From Caldilineaceae bacterium (GTDB taxonomy: Bacteria; Chloroflexota; Anaerolineae; Caldilineales; Caldilineaceae): a stretch of 64,000 nucleotides of DNA. The translations under genes were made by a program, and so were the position numbers. Below, one piece after another: positions 56,931-64,000 of the stretch. Location: assembly GCA_018003515.1 (NCBI GenBank), contig JAGNDO010000013.1:1-64000 (forward strand). Direction: 5' to 3'. Numbering within the stretch: position 1 is the first letter of the stretch; the number at the start of each line of letters is the position of its first letter. The notes below the pieces were generated by a model. It searched no databases. It was not told the DNA's origin and saw nothing but the letters and a program-made list of their open reading frames with translations.

Positions 56931-57023
56931 GAGATTAGGGGATTGAGAGATTGAGAGATTGGGAGATTAGGAGATTGTCTGCATGCCACCAATCTCCCAA
57001 TCTCCCAATCTCCTAATCCCTCA
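56931..57023. repeat. Octamer fold-back hairpin (GAGATT family)
   Basis: GGATTGAG/GAGATTGG units and their complements around the loop TCTGCATGCC. Ends just before the thiolase ribosome site. Confidence 0.9.
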
Positions 57024-57053
57024 ACACATATCCAACCAAAGGAGGTTGTGAAC

Positions 57054-58322
<1,269 letters not shown>

Positions 58323-58325
58323 AAC

Positions 58326-58429
58326 GAACAAATAGAACACGGATTGGACGGATCAAACGGATTTTTACGGATCTTTTTTTGAATCCGTTTTGATCCGTCG
58401 CATCCGTCCAATCCGTGTTCTATTTGTTC
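58326..58429. terminator. Long hairpin (CACGGAT family, copy 3), terminator-like
   Basis: Left arm GAACAAATAGAACACGGATT..., right arm ...AATCCGTGTTCTATTTGTTC, perfectly complementary over about 27 bases. Core ACGGAT/ATCCGT matches the copies at 11790 and 23282, but the outer arm sequence is different. It sits between thiolase and CoA-transferase. Confidence 0.85.
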
Positions 58430-58458
58430 CCCTTTTTAGCGAGAAACTGGAGAAAACC

Positions 58459-59808
58459 ATGAAGATCGTACCCCAAATTACCCCGGCAGACGCAGCGGCC
58501 ATGATCAAAAGCGGCGACACGATTTTGGTGGGCGGCTTTGGCATGACCGGCAACCCGGTCCACCTAGTCCACGCCCTGGCCGAGACCGCCGTGACGGACC
58601 TGACCTATATCGGCAACAACGTGGGCGAGGCCGGGCTGGGCGGCGGACGGCTGCTGCGCAACGGGCAGATCAAGAAGGCCATCGGCTCCTTCTTCACCAG
58701 CAACCGGGAGGCTGTGGCCGCGGCCCAGTCGGGCAAAATTGAGATCGAGCTGATCCCCCAAGGTTCCCTGGCCGAGGCCATCCGGGCCGGGGGCGCGGGG
58801 ATCGGCGGCTTCTTCACCCCCACCGCGGCGGGGACTGTCTTGGCCAAGGATCGGGAGAGCCGCATCATCGACGGCGTGGAGCAGATTTTTCAACCGGCTT
58901 TGCGGGGGAATGTGGCCCTGATCCGGGCCTGGCAGGCGGACACCGCGGGCAATTTGGTCTATCGCATGACCGAGCAGAACTTCAACCGGGCCATGGCGAC
59001 CGCCGCAGATCTGGTAATCGCCGAGGTCGAGGAAATTGTGCCTGTGGGCGCGCTGGACCCCAACCAGATCCACACCCCCGGCTGTTTCGTGGATTATTTG
59101 GTCCAAGCCCACACCACTTTGGACGATCTGGGATCGTCCGCGTCGGTCAAGGACAGCGCCAAGAAGGTGGACGACGACCGCATGAACATGGCCCAGGCCG
59201 CTCTGGCCGAGCTGCACCGAGGCGACGTGGTCAACCTGGGCATCGGCATCCCCACCTTGGTGGCGGATCTGATCACGCCGGAACACGGCATCATCATGCA
59301 CACGGAGAACGGCATGTTGGGCGTGGGACCGGAGCCGGAGGAGGGCGGGGCCATGGATTATCCGGTCAACGCCGGCAAGGTGCCGGTCACCGCCCTGCCG
59401 GGGAGCAGCTATTTTGACAGCGCCGACTCCTTCGCCATGATCCGGGGCGGCCATGTGGATGTGGCCATCATGGGCGGCCTGCAGGTGGACGAAGCCGCCA
59501 ACCAGGCCAACTGGGCCGTGCCCGGCAAACCTCTCTTGGGCGTGGGCGGGGCCATGGATCTGGCCTCCGGGGCCAAGAAGTTGATCATCACCATGATCCA
59601 CACGGACCGGGACGGCAGCCCCAAGATCCTGCCCGAATGTACGTTGCCGTTGACTTCCCGGGGAGCAGTGGACGTGGTGATCACGGATCTGGCGGTTTTT
59701 CGGTTTGTGGATGGACGGTTGACGTTGACCGCGCTGATGCCGGGGGTGACGGTGGACGAGGTCAAGGCGAAGACGGCGGCGGCGTTTGAAGTGAGTTTGG
59801 CAGGGTGA
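58459..59808 (+). CDS. Fused 3-oxoacid CoA-transferase (A and B subunits)
   Basis: A 449-residue class I CoA-transferase. The N-terminal half (residues 1-225) is the A subunit ([40 protein letters not shown]) and the C-terminal half (240-449) the B subunit with the catalytic Glu283 in [11 protein letters not shown]. The fusion resembles mitochondrial SCOT and some bacterial enzymes. The ATG at 58459 has GGAG upstream. Expected to move CoA from succinyl-CoA or acetyl-CoA to acetoacetate or another 3-oxoacid. Confidence 0.94.
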   Translation: MKIVPQITPADAAAMIKSGDTILVGGFGMTGNPVHLVHALAETAVTDLTYIGNNVGEAGLGGGRLLRNGQIKKAIGSFFTSNREAVAAAQSGKIEIELIPQGSLAEAIRAGGAGIGGFFTPTAAGTVLAKDRESRIIDGVEQIFQPALRGNVALIRAWQADTAGNLVYRMTEQNFNRAMATAADLVIAEVEEIVPVGALDPNQIHTPGCFVDYLVQAHTTLDDLGSSASVKDSAKKVDDDRMNMAQAALAELHRGDVVNLGIGIPTLVADLITPEHGIIMHTENGMLGVGPEPEEGGAMDYPVNAGKVPVTALPGSSYFDSADSFAMIRGGHVDVAIMGGLQVDEAANQANWAVPGKPLLGVGGAMDLASGAKKLIITMIHTDRDGSPKILPECTLPLTSRGAVDVVITDLAVFRFVDGRLTLTALMPGVTVDEVKAKTAAAFEVSLAG

Positions 59809-59817
59809 AAGTCGTGG

Positions 59818-59823
59818 TAAAAT
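59818..59823 (+). promoter_or_regulatory. Leaderless-type -10 box of the small gene
   Basis: TAAAAT, six bases before the ATG at 59830. A TTGGCA at 59797-59802 is 15 bases upstream. Overlaps the end of the CoA-transferase gene region. Confidence 0.4.
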
Positions 59824-59829
59824 AGGGGC

Positions 59830-60042
59830 ATGGATACAGAACAGATAGCCCTAACCTTAGATCGAACCGCCTTTTCGGTCGTCTCCTTGGATGACGAATC
59901 CGACGAGATGGCATTTTGGCTGACACGAACGCCTGAAGAACGTATCCGACAAGTGGAACGCCTGCGTCAAATCAACTTTGGTGATCGAGCTAACGAACCA
60001 CTCCAAAGAGTGCTTGAAGTGGTTGACCTCACATCAAGTTGA
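59830..60042 (+). CDS. Small orphan protein (antitoxin-like)
   Basis: A 70-residue protein. The segment [27 protein letters not shown] resembles small proteins usually encoded upstream of nucleotidyltransferase (AbiEii-like) toxins or DUF6036 genes, but no such partner follows. Base composition is lower in GC than the CoA-transferase gene. It may be the remains of a toxin-antitoxin pair. It is followed by a terminator. Confidence 0.5.
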   Translation: MDTEQIALTLDRTAFSVVSLDDESDEMAFWLTRTPEERIRQVERLRQINFGDRANEPLQRVLEVVDLTSS

Positions 60043-60074
60043 GCATCTGAATGGGGGCTGTTCACCCCAATAGT

Positions 60075-60114
60075 GCCGAACGCTTGAATCACTTTAACCA
60101 GGCGTTCGGCTTTT
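60075..60114 (+). terminator. Terminator after the small orphan gene
   Basis: 9-bp stem GCCGAACGC / GCGTTCGGC, 18-base loop, TTTT. Confidence 0.7.
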
Positions 60115-60163
60115 CTGTGGCAGGTTTTGTGATTAAGGTTTTTTCACCGTGATGTGTCGGCCC

Positions 60164-60185
60164 GTTCGCACCAGGGGGTGCGAAC
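60164..60185. repeat. GTTCGCACC hairpin, copy 3
   Basis: GTTCGCACC AGGG GGTGCGAAC, followed by TCC, as in the copies at 21290 and 50240. Lies between the small gene and the sulfotransferase-like gene. Confidence 0.9.
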
Positions 60186-60224
60186 TCCACTAATTTGGCT
60201 TTTTAACCGACTGGATAGACCACC

Positions 60225-60965
60225 ATGTCATCACAACCAATCCGCATCGCCATGTGGTCGGGGCCGCGTAATATTTCTACGGCTATGTTGCGGTCGTGGG
60301 GGAATCGGGCTGACACCGCGGTCTATGATGAGCCGTTGTACGCCCACTTTCTGCGGGCCACGGGGATTGACCATCCTGGCGCGGACGAGATTATGGCGGC
60401 GGGAGAGACGGATTGGTGCAAGGTGGTGGCGGAGATCACCGGCCCCATCCCCGGTGGCAAGGCCATCTGGTATCAGAAGCACATGACCCATCATCTGCTG
60501 CCCGATATGGGGATGGAGATGGGGTGGATCGACCAGTTGACCAACTGCTTTCTGATTCGGGAACCCCGGGAGATGTTGACCTCGTATATCAAGGTGCGGC
60601 CTGACTTTACGATGGAGGATTTGGGTTTGCCCCAGCAGCGGCTGATCTTTGACTATGTGCGGGCCAGCACGGGCCAACTCCCCCCGGTGGTGGCGGCGGA
60701 GGATGTGTTGAAGAATCCCCGGCGCACGTTGGGCTTGCTCTGCGCGGCCCTGGAGGTGCCCTTTGACGAGGCCATGTTGTCTTGGCCGCCGGGTCGTCGG
60801 GCCACAGATGGTCCCTGGGCTAAATATTGGTACGCCAGCGTTGAAAGCTCCACCTCTTTCATGCCCTACAGCCCCAAAGACGATCCCGTTCCGCCCAAAT
60901 ATGCGGCCATGATGGACGAATGCGACCAACTTTATGCGGAGATGGCCGCCCATAAATTGAGTTGA
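60225..60965 (+). CDS. Sulfotransferase-like P-loop protein
   Basis: A 246-residue protein with a 5'-phosphosulfate-loop-like SGPRNISTAMLRSWG (residues 12-26) and a RxPxxxxTSY element at IREPREMLTSYIKVRP, where PAPS-dependent sulfotransferases have their 3'-phosphate-binding Arg and Ser. It ends 19 bases before the class IV aminotransferase, and the pair looks like one operon. The substrate is unknown; it could also act on a non-sulfated ligand. Confidence 0.75.
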   Translation: MSSQPIRIAMWSGPRNISTAMLRSWGNRADTAVYDEPLYAHFLRATGIDHPGADEIMAAGETDWCKVVAEITGPIPGGKAIWYQKHMTHHLLPDMGMEMGWIDQLTNCFLIREPREMLTSYIKVRPDFTMEDLGLPQQRLIFDYVRASTGQLPPVVAAEDVLKNPRRTLGLLCAALEVPFDEAMLSWPPGRRATDGPWAKYWYASVESSTSFMPYSPKDDPVPPKYAAMMDECDQLYAEMAAHKLS

Positions 60966-60984
60966 ACCGATAGGAAGGGAACCC

Positions 60985-61911
60985 ATGCTACAACCATTTT
61001 TCGAGCAGAACCGGGATTTGCTGGTCAACATCAACGGGGAGCTGATCCACCGGGACCGGGCCGGGGTCAGCCCGTTTGATTCGTCGGTGCAGAATGGGGA
61101 TGCGGTGTGGGAGGGGCTGCGGCTGTACAACGGGCGCATCTTCAAGCTGATGGAGCATCTGGACCGGCTGCGGGATTCGGCCAAGGCGTTGGCGTACCCG
61201 GAGATCCCGTCCCATGAGGCCATCATCGGCGAACTGCGGCGTACGTTGGCGGCCAACCAGATGACGGACAATGTGCATGTTCGGCTGACGTTGAGCCGGG
61301 GGGTGAAGTACACCAGCGGCATGGACCCGCGTATCAACACCGCCGGGCCGACGTTGATTATTTTGGCCGAGCACAAGCCGCCGGTCTATGACAAGAGCGG
61401 GTTGCGGCTGATCACGTCGGGGATCCGGCGTATTCCGGCGGACTGTTTGGACCAGAACATCCACTCGTGCAACATGCTCAACTCGATCTTGGCCAAGATC
61501 CAGGCCAACGTGGCCGGGGTCGATGACGCCATCATGCTAGACGTGGATGGCTTTGTGGCAGAGACCAACGCCACGCATCTCTTCTTTGTGAAGGGGGGCG
61601 TGGTCACCACCTCCCATGCCCATGCCTGCCCGGAGGGGATCACCCGGGCCACGGTGCTGGACTTGTGCCGTGCCCACGCCATTCCGCATGAGGTCAAGAA
61701 CATCACCTATTCCGAAATGTTCCGGGCCGACGAGATCTTCTGCACGGGGACAATGGGCGAGTTGGCCCCGGTGGTGGAGGTGGATGGGCGGGTGATCGGA
61801 GAGGGCGGGTTGGGGGCGATGACGGCCCGGTTGAGTGGGTTGTATGGGGAATTGACGGCGAGTGAAGGGGTTGAGATGGGGGTTGACACGTCACCGGATC
61901 ATGCAATATAA
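60985..61911 (+). CDS. Class IV aminotransferase-like protein lacking the PLP lysine
   Basis: A 308-residue protein that aligns with BCAT/D-amino-acid transaminases: DAVWEGLRLYNGRIFKLMEHLDRLRDSAKAL, LDVDGFVAETNATHLFFVKGG, PEGITRATVLDLCR, and ADEIFCTGTMGELAPVVEVDG. At the Schiff-base position (DIKSLN in D-AAT) it has NIHSCN, so the lysine is replaced by His160. The next Lys (Lys171, in SILAKIQ) is at a different place of the helix. Either the enzyme is not a transaminase or it uses another lysine. Operon with the sulfotransferase-like gene. AGGAAGG-type site before the ATG. Confidence 0.85.
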   Translation: MLQPFFEQNRDLLVNINGELIHRDRAGVSPFDSSVQNGDAVWEGLRLYNGRIFKLMEHLDRLRDSAKALAYPEIPSHEAIIGELRRTLAANQMTDNVHVRLTLSRGVKYTSGMDPRINTAGPTLIILAEHKPPVYDKSGLRLITSGIRRIPADCLDQNIHSCNMLNSILAKIQANVAGVDDAIMLDVDGFVAETNATHLFFVKGGVVTTSHAHACPEGITRATVLDLCRAHAIPHEVKNITYSEMFRADEIFCTGTMGELAPVVEVDGRVIGEGGLGAMTARLSGLYGELTASEGVEMGVDTSPDHAI

Positions 61912-61912
61912 T
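61883..61912 (+). promoter_or_regulatory. Consensus promoter of the second ATPase gene
   Basis: TTGACA (61883-61888), 18-base spacer, TATAAT (61907-61912), inside the 3' end of the preceding gene. Seven bases lie between the -10 box and the ATG at 61920, so the message is probably leaderless. Confidence 0.8.
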
Positions 61913-61947
61913 TCACGTCATGAATAACATTTATTCACGTGATGAAT
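61911..61947. promoter_or_regulatory. Twin operator-like boxes at the ATPase start
   Basis: Two 15-mers, ATTCACGTCATGAAT (61911-61925) and ATTCACGTGATGAAT (61933-61947), each an inverted repeat ATTCA-N5-TGAAT, 22 bp apart (two helical turns), overlapping the -10 end and the start codon. Confidence 0.7.
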
Positions 61948-63173
61948 CATATTATCCCAGATGGCTCACCCAGCACCTGCGGGACGCCATTGCCGAGCAG
62001 CCGATTGTGGTGTTGACCGGTGCGCGCCAGGTGGGCAAAAGTACGCTCCTGCGTAACGAGGAGCCCTTCCGCACGTGGCGATATCGTACCCTGGACGATT
62101 TCGACACCTTGGCCCAGGCCCAGACCGATCCGACTGGGTTGTGGGCCGGGACGGATCGGATTGTGTTGGATGAAGTGCAGCGGGTGCCGGAACTCTTGTT
62201 GGCCGTGAAACAGGCTGTGGACGAAAGTCCCGGACGCTATCGCTTCGTCCTTTCTGGCTCGGCCAATTTGTTGCTCATGCAGCGCATCAGTGAAAGCTTG
62301 GCCGGGCGCGCTATCTACTTCGTGCTTTATCCCCTCACCCTGGGGGAGCAGCACCGTCAGCCCCCTTCGCCCCTTCTTCAAAATCTGCTGGCGGGTCGCT
62401 TGCCCGAAGAGGAGACCCTACCCGTGCCCCCGCCGGACCCGGTTCCTCTCCTGCTTCAGGGGTCCATGCCCGGTCTTTTTGCCCTGCCTAACCCGGACTC
62501 CTGGCTACGCTGGCGGGAGAGCTACATTCGCACCTATTTGGAGCGGGATCTGCGCCAGATGGCCCAGATCGACGCCCTCCCCGATTTCCGCCGATTGATG
62601 GAATTATTGGCTTTGCGCACGGGGCGGCTTCTTAATCAAGCTGAAGTGGGGCGGGATGCGTCACTGACCCAGCCCACGGCTCATCGTTATATCAATCTGA
62701 TGGAGACAACTCATCTGTTGGAACGGTTAGCCGCCTATACACCTGGGCGGACCCAGCGTTTGGTCAAGTCGCCCAAGATTTTTTGGACCGATCCGGGGCT
62801 TCCCGTCTTTCTTTCCGGCTATTACGACACTGAAAGTTTGAGCAAAGCTCGCGAACTCGGTTTCTTTTTTGAAGCCCTGATCTATCAGCATCTGCGCATC
62901 CTGTCCGAGTTGATTACGCCAAAGGCCAGGCTCTATTTCTGGCGTACTCGCACCGGACAGGAAGTTGACTTTGTGCTGGAACATGGGCGAAAATTGCTGG
63001 CCTTTGAGGTGAAACTGAGCGGAACGGCTCGCTTCCAGGATACAGAAAATCTGCGGGCGTTCATGGCTGAACACCCGCAGACTCAGGTCGGTATTTTGCT
63101 TTATTCCGGGGCGGAGGTTCGCTATTTGGGTGAGCGGATCATTGCTGTTCCGTGGACGCTGCTCACTGATTGA
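61920..63173 (+). CDS. AAA+ ATPase with C-terminal DUF4143 (copy 2)
   Basis: A 417-residue homologue of the gene at 50295: Walker A TGARQVGKST (Lys40), Walker B IVLDEVQRVPE, sensor FVLSGSANLLL, and a DUF4143 C-terminus with TGQEVDFVLEHGRKLLAFEVKLSG (E-x-D...E-x-K). The region LLAGRLPEEETLPVPPPDPVPLL is an insertion relative to copy 1. The start at 61920 is fixed by the -10 box seven bases upstream and by the absence of a ribosome site. Its last gene neighbour is the small coiled-coil protein at 63228. Confidence 0.9.
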   Translation: MNNIYSRDESYYPRWLTQHLRDAIAEQPIVVLTGARQVGKSTLLRNEEPFRTWRYRTLDDFDTLAQAQTDPTGLWAGTDRIVLDEVQRVPELLLAVKQAVDESPGRYRFVLSGSANLLLMQRISESLAGRAIYFVLYPLTLGEQHRQPPSPLLQNLLAGRLPEEETLPVPPPDPVPLLLQGSMPGLFALPNPDSWLRWRESYIRTYLERDLRQMAQIDALPDFRRLMELLALRTGRLLNQAEVGRDASLTQPTAHRYINLMETTHLLERLAAYTPGRTQRLVKSPKIFWTDPGLPVFLSGYYDTESLSKARELGFFFEALIYQHLRILSELITPKARLYFWRTRTGQEVDFVLEHGRKLLAFEVKLSGTARFQDTENLRAFMAEHPQTQVGILLYSGAEVRYLGERIIAVPWTLLTD

Positions 63174-63227
63174 AAGCATTGGGCAGCGTGGGAATCGAAT
63201 CGAGTGGCGATTCAGGGAAAATGAAAC

Positions 63228-63551
63228 ATGGCCCAACACGGTGAATGGACTCGCAAGGGCGCATCCCTCAGCGATGCGACGGCGCAGAAAGAATATGGCG
63301 TGGATCGGGACTTCATCATCCGCGGAATCCAGGCCGAGAAACTCGAATACCGGCAGACGGTGCTCTATGGGAATCCGTGCCTGAGGATCTTGCGGAGCCA
63401 ATTCGAAGCATACATTGCTGAGGAACTTGGCGCAGAGCATCTGGCGAGCAGACAACAGGCGACAGAACTTCGCAAAGTCAAGAAGGAAATCGCCAGTCTG
63501 AAGAGGAAGCTGAAGGTGCTTGAGGTCCGAAAGGCCGAACTGGAAGCGTAA
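63228..63551 (+). CDS. Small putative DNA-binding protein with coiled coil
   Basis: A 107-residue protein. The first 55 residues (WTRKGASLSDATAQKEYGVDRDFIIRGIQAEKLEYRQTVLYGNPCLRILRSQFEAYI) look like an excisionase/MerR-type winged helix in which ... the loop NPCLRILR leads to a helix. The last 45 residues (LRKVKKEIASLKRKLKVLEVRKAELEA) form a coiled coil. Such proteins occur in many bacteria next to diverse genes; function unknown. It follows the ATPase gene by 54 bases and ends in a perfect terminator. Confidence 0.6.
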   Translation: MAQHGEWTRKGASLSDATAQKEYGVDRDFIIRGIQAEKLEYRQTVLYGNPCLRILRSQFEAYIAEELGAEHLASRQQATELRKVKKEIASLKRKLKVLEVRKAELEA

Positions 63552-63566
63552 AACGGAGCAATTTAT

Positions 63567-63615
63567 AAAACAACCCACGGCGTGAATAAAAGTTATTCAC
63601 GCCGTGGGTTGTTTT
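63567..63615. terminator. Perfect terminator hairpin
   Basis: 23-bp stem AAAACAACCCACGGCGTGAATAA-type with its exact complement around a 3-base loop AAG; serves the + strand gene and the convergent flavoprotein gene. The inner part (CGTGAATAA/TTATTCACG) shares TTATTCACG with the box before the second ATPase (61931-61939). Confidence 0.9.
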
Positions 63616-63649
63616 GCATGAAAATTATGTTGACCTGTTGGTGCGCATC

Positions 63650-64000
63650 CTACCCGTTCACCCACACCTTCTCCGGCTCGATTTTGTATGTCACTCGGGT
63701 GGCGTTGCCTAAGTCGCCAAAGTTCTTTCCCGTATATTTTCGGGAGAGGCGATGGATCTGCTCGACGGCTCCCTCGGTGGTGAACTCTACCACCCGGCCT
63801 TGGATGCCGAGGTAGCGGTAGGGATCGGCTGGGTCTTGGATGCTGACGGCGACCTGGGGACGCCCGACCATGTTGCGGTCTTTTTTGCGCCCCTTTGCGC
63901 TGTTGATGGAGATGTATTCGCCATCGAACTCTACCCACACGGGTGTGACCTGGGGCGTGCCGTCCGCGTCCACGGTAGCCACGTGGGCAAAGGACTTGCT
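63650..64000 (-). CDS. PPOX-type (F420/FMN-dependent) flavoprotein, partial
   Basis: The gene runs off the right edge; 116 residues are seen, starting in SKSFAHVATVDADGTPQVTPVWV. That motif, INSAKGRKKDRNM, VAVSIQDPADPYRYLGIQGRV and the HRLSRKYTG segment match pyridoxamine-phosphate-oxidase-like split-barrel proteins that use F420 or FMN (PPOX class, TIGR03618 type). The C-terminus is PEKVWVNG. The GTG at 63982 is not a real start because the frame is open to the edge. Confidence 0.88.
   Translation of the reverse strand, partial: SKSFAHVATVDADGTPQVTPVWVEFDGEYISINSAKGRKKDRNMVGRPQVAVSIQDPADPYRYLGIQGRVVEFTTEGAVEQIHRLSRKYTGKNFGDLGNATRVTYKIEPEKVWVNG

Noticed and set aside
61911..63615. The second ATPase gene and the small coiled-coil gene as a transposon bounded by TTATTCACG
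   Set aside because: Only nine bases are shared between the left boxes and the right terminator, with no target duplication; the left boxes are better explained as operators.

Overview
The window looks like a piece of a chromosome from an uncultured-type Chloroflexota (Anaerolineae/Caldilineae-like). The reasons are GC-rich coding DNA, lipoprotein and secreted-protein linkers of Pro/Thr or Ala/Pro type, a DUF4013 membrane protein, large exported proteins with PPC/CARDB modules that end in a short FLP/YLP tail, and intergenic spacers packed with 7-8 bp tandem repeats folded into hairpins. This assignment is an inference from gene content; there is no rRNA in the window.

Layout. (1) 0.3-2 kb: PLP synthase pdxS-pdxT. 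(2) 2.2-5.8 kb: a heterodimeric ABC exporter. (3) 5.9-11.8 kb: a polyamine block with pyruvoyl arginine decarboxylase, agmatinase, a deoxyhypusine-synthase-like enzyme, aldehyde dehydrogenase and a class III aminotransferase, interrupted by a four-helix-bundle (23S IVS-type) gene. (4) 11.9-17.4 kb: peptide-type ABC transporter (two permeases and a lipoprotein) and an amidohydrolase. (5) 17.5-22.2 kb, minus strand: saccharopine-dehydrogenase-like protein, GSA-like aminotransferase, Lrp/AsnC regulator, DUF4013 protein. (6) 22.6-29.5 kb: aspartate racemase, MOSC protein, MscS operon, DUF1499 lipoprotein, radA, a CBM48-like protein. (7) 29.6-35.7 kb, minus strand: hinT, hicBA, leuS, a run of toxin-antitoxin-like small genes, a 198-bp MITE-like element, ilvE. 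(8) 36.2-49.0 kb: an exported-protein island with three consecutive proteins that show His-Gly/Cys motifs of clan CD proteases (C13-like, C25-like, DUF6345) and a convergent M14 zinc carboxypeptidase; these four end in the same eight-residue pattern. (9) 49.2-51.5 kb: a HigBA-like module, a toxin remnant and an AAA/DUF4143 ATPase. (10) 51.6-64 kb: adenine deaminase, two aspartate-type aminotransferases, a TSUP permease, thiolase plus fused CoA-transferase, a sulfotransferase-like protein with a class IV aminotransferase that lacks the usual lysine, a second AAA/DUF4143 ATPase, a small DNA-binding-like protein, and a partial PPOX-type flavoprotein.

How it works together. Much of the window is amino-acid and amine metabolism: six PLP aminotransferases, a PLP-synthase pair, arginine to agmatine to putrescine, and acetoacetyl-CoA chemistry. 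The protein island at 36-49 kb would supply extracellular proteolysis, and the peptide-type transporter could take up the products (inference).

The most unusual signals are (a) the shared C-terminal tail on four secreted proteins encoded together, (b) the fold-back heptamer/octamer spacers, some of which have invaded reading frames and one of which encloses a gene, (c) accessory genes with a -10 box placed 6-7 bp before the start codon, two of them covered by paired palindromes, and (d) a MITE-like element with a 9-bp target duplication.
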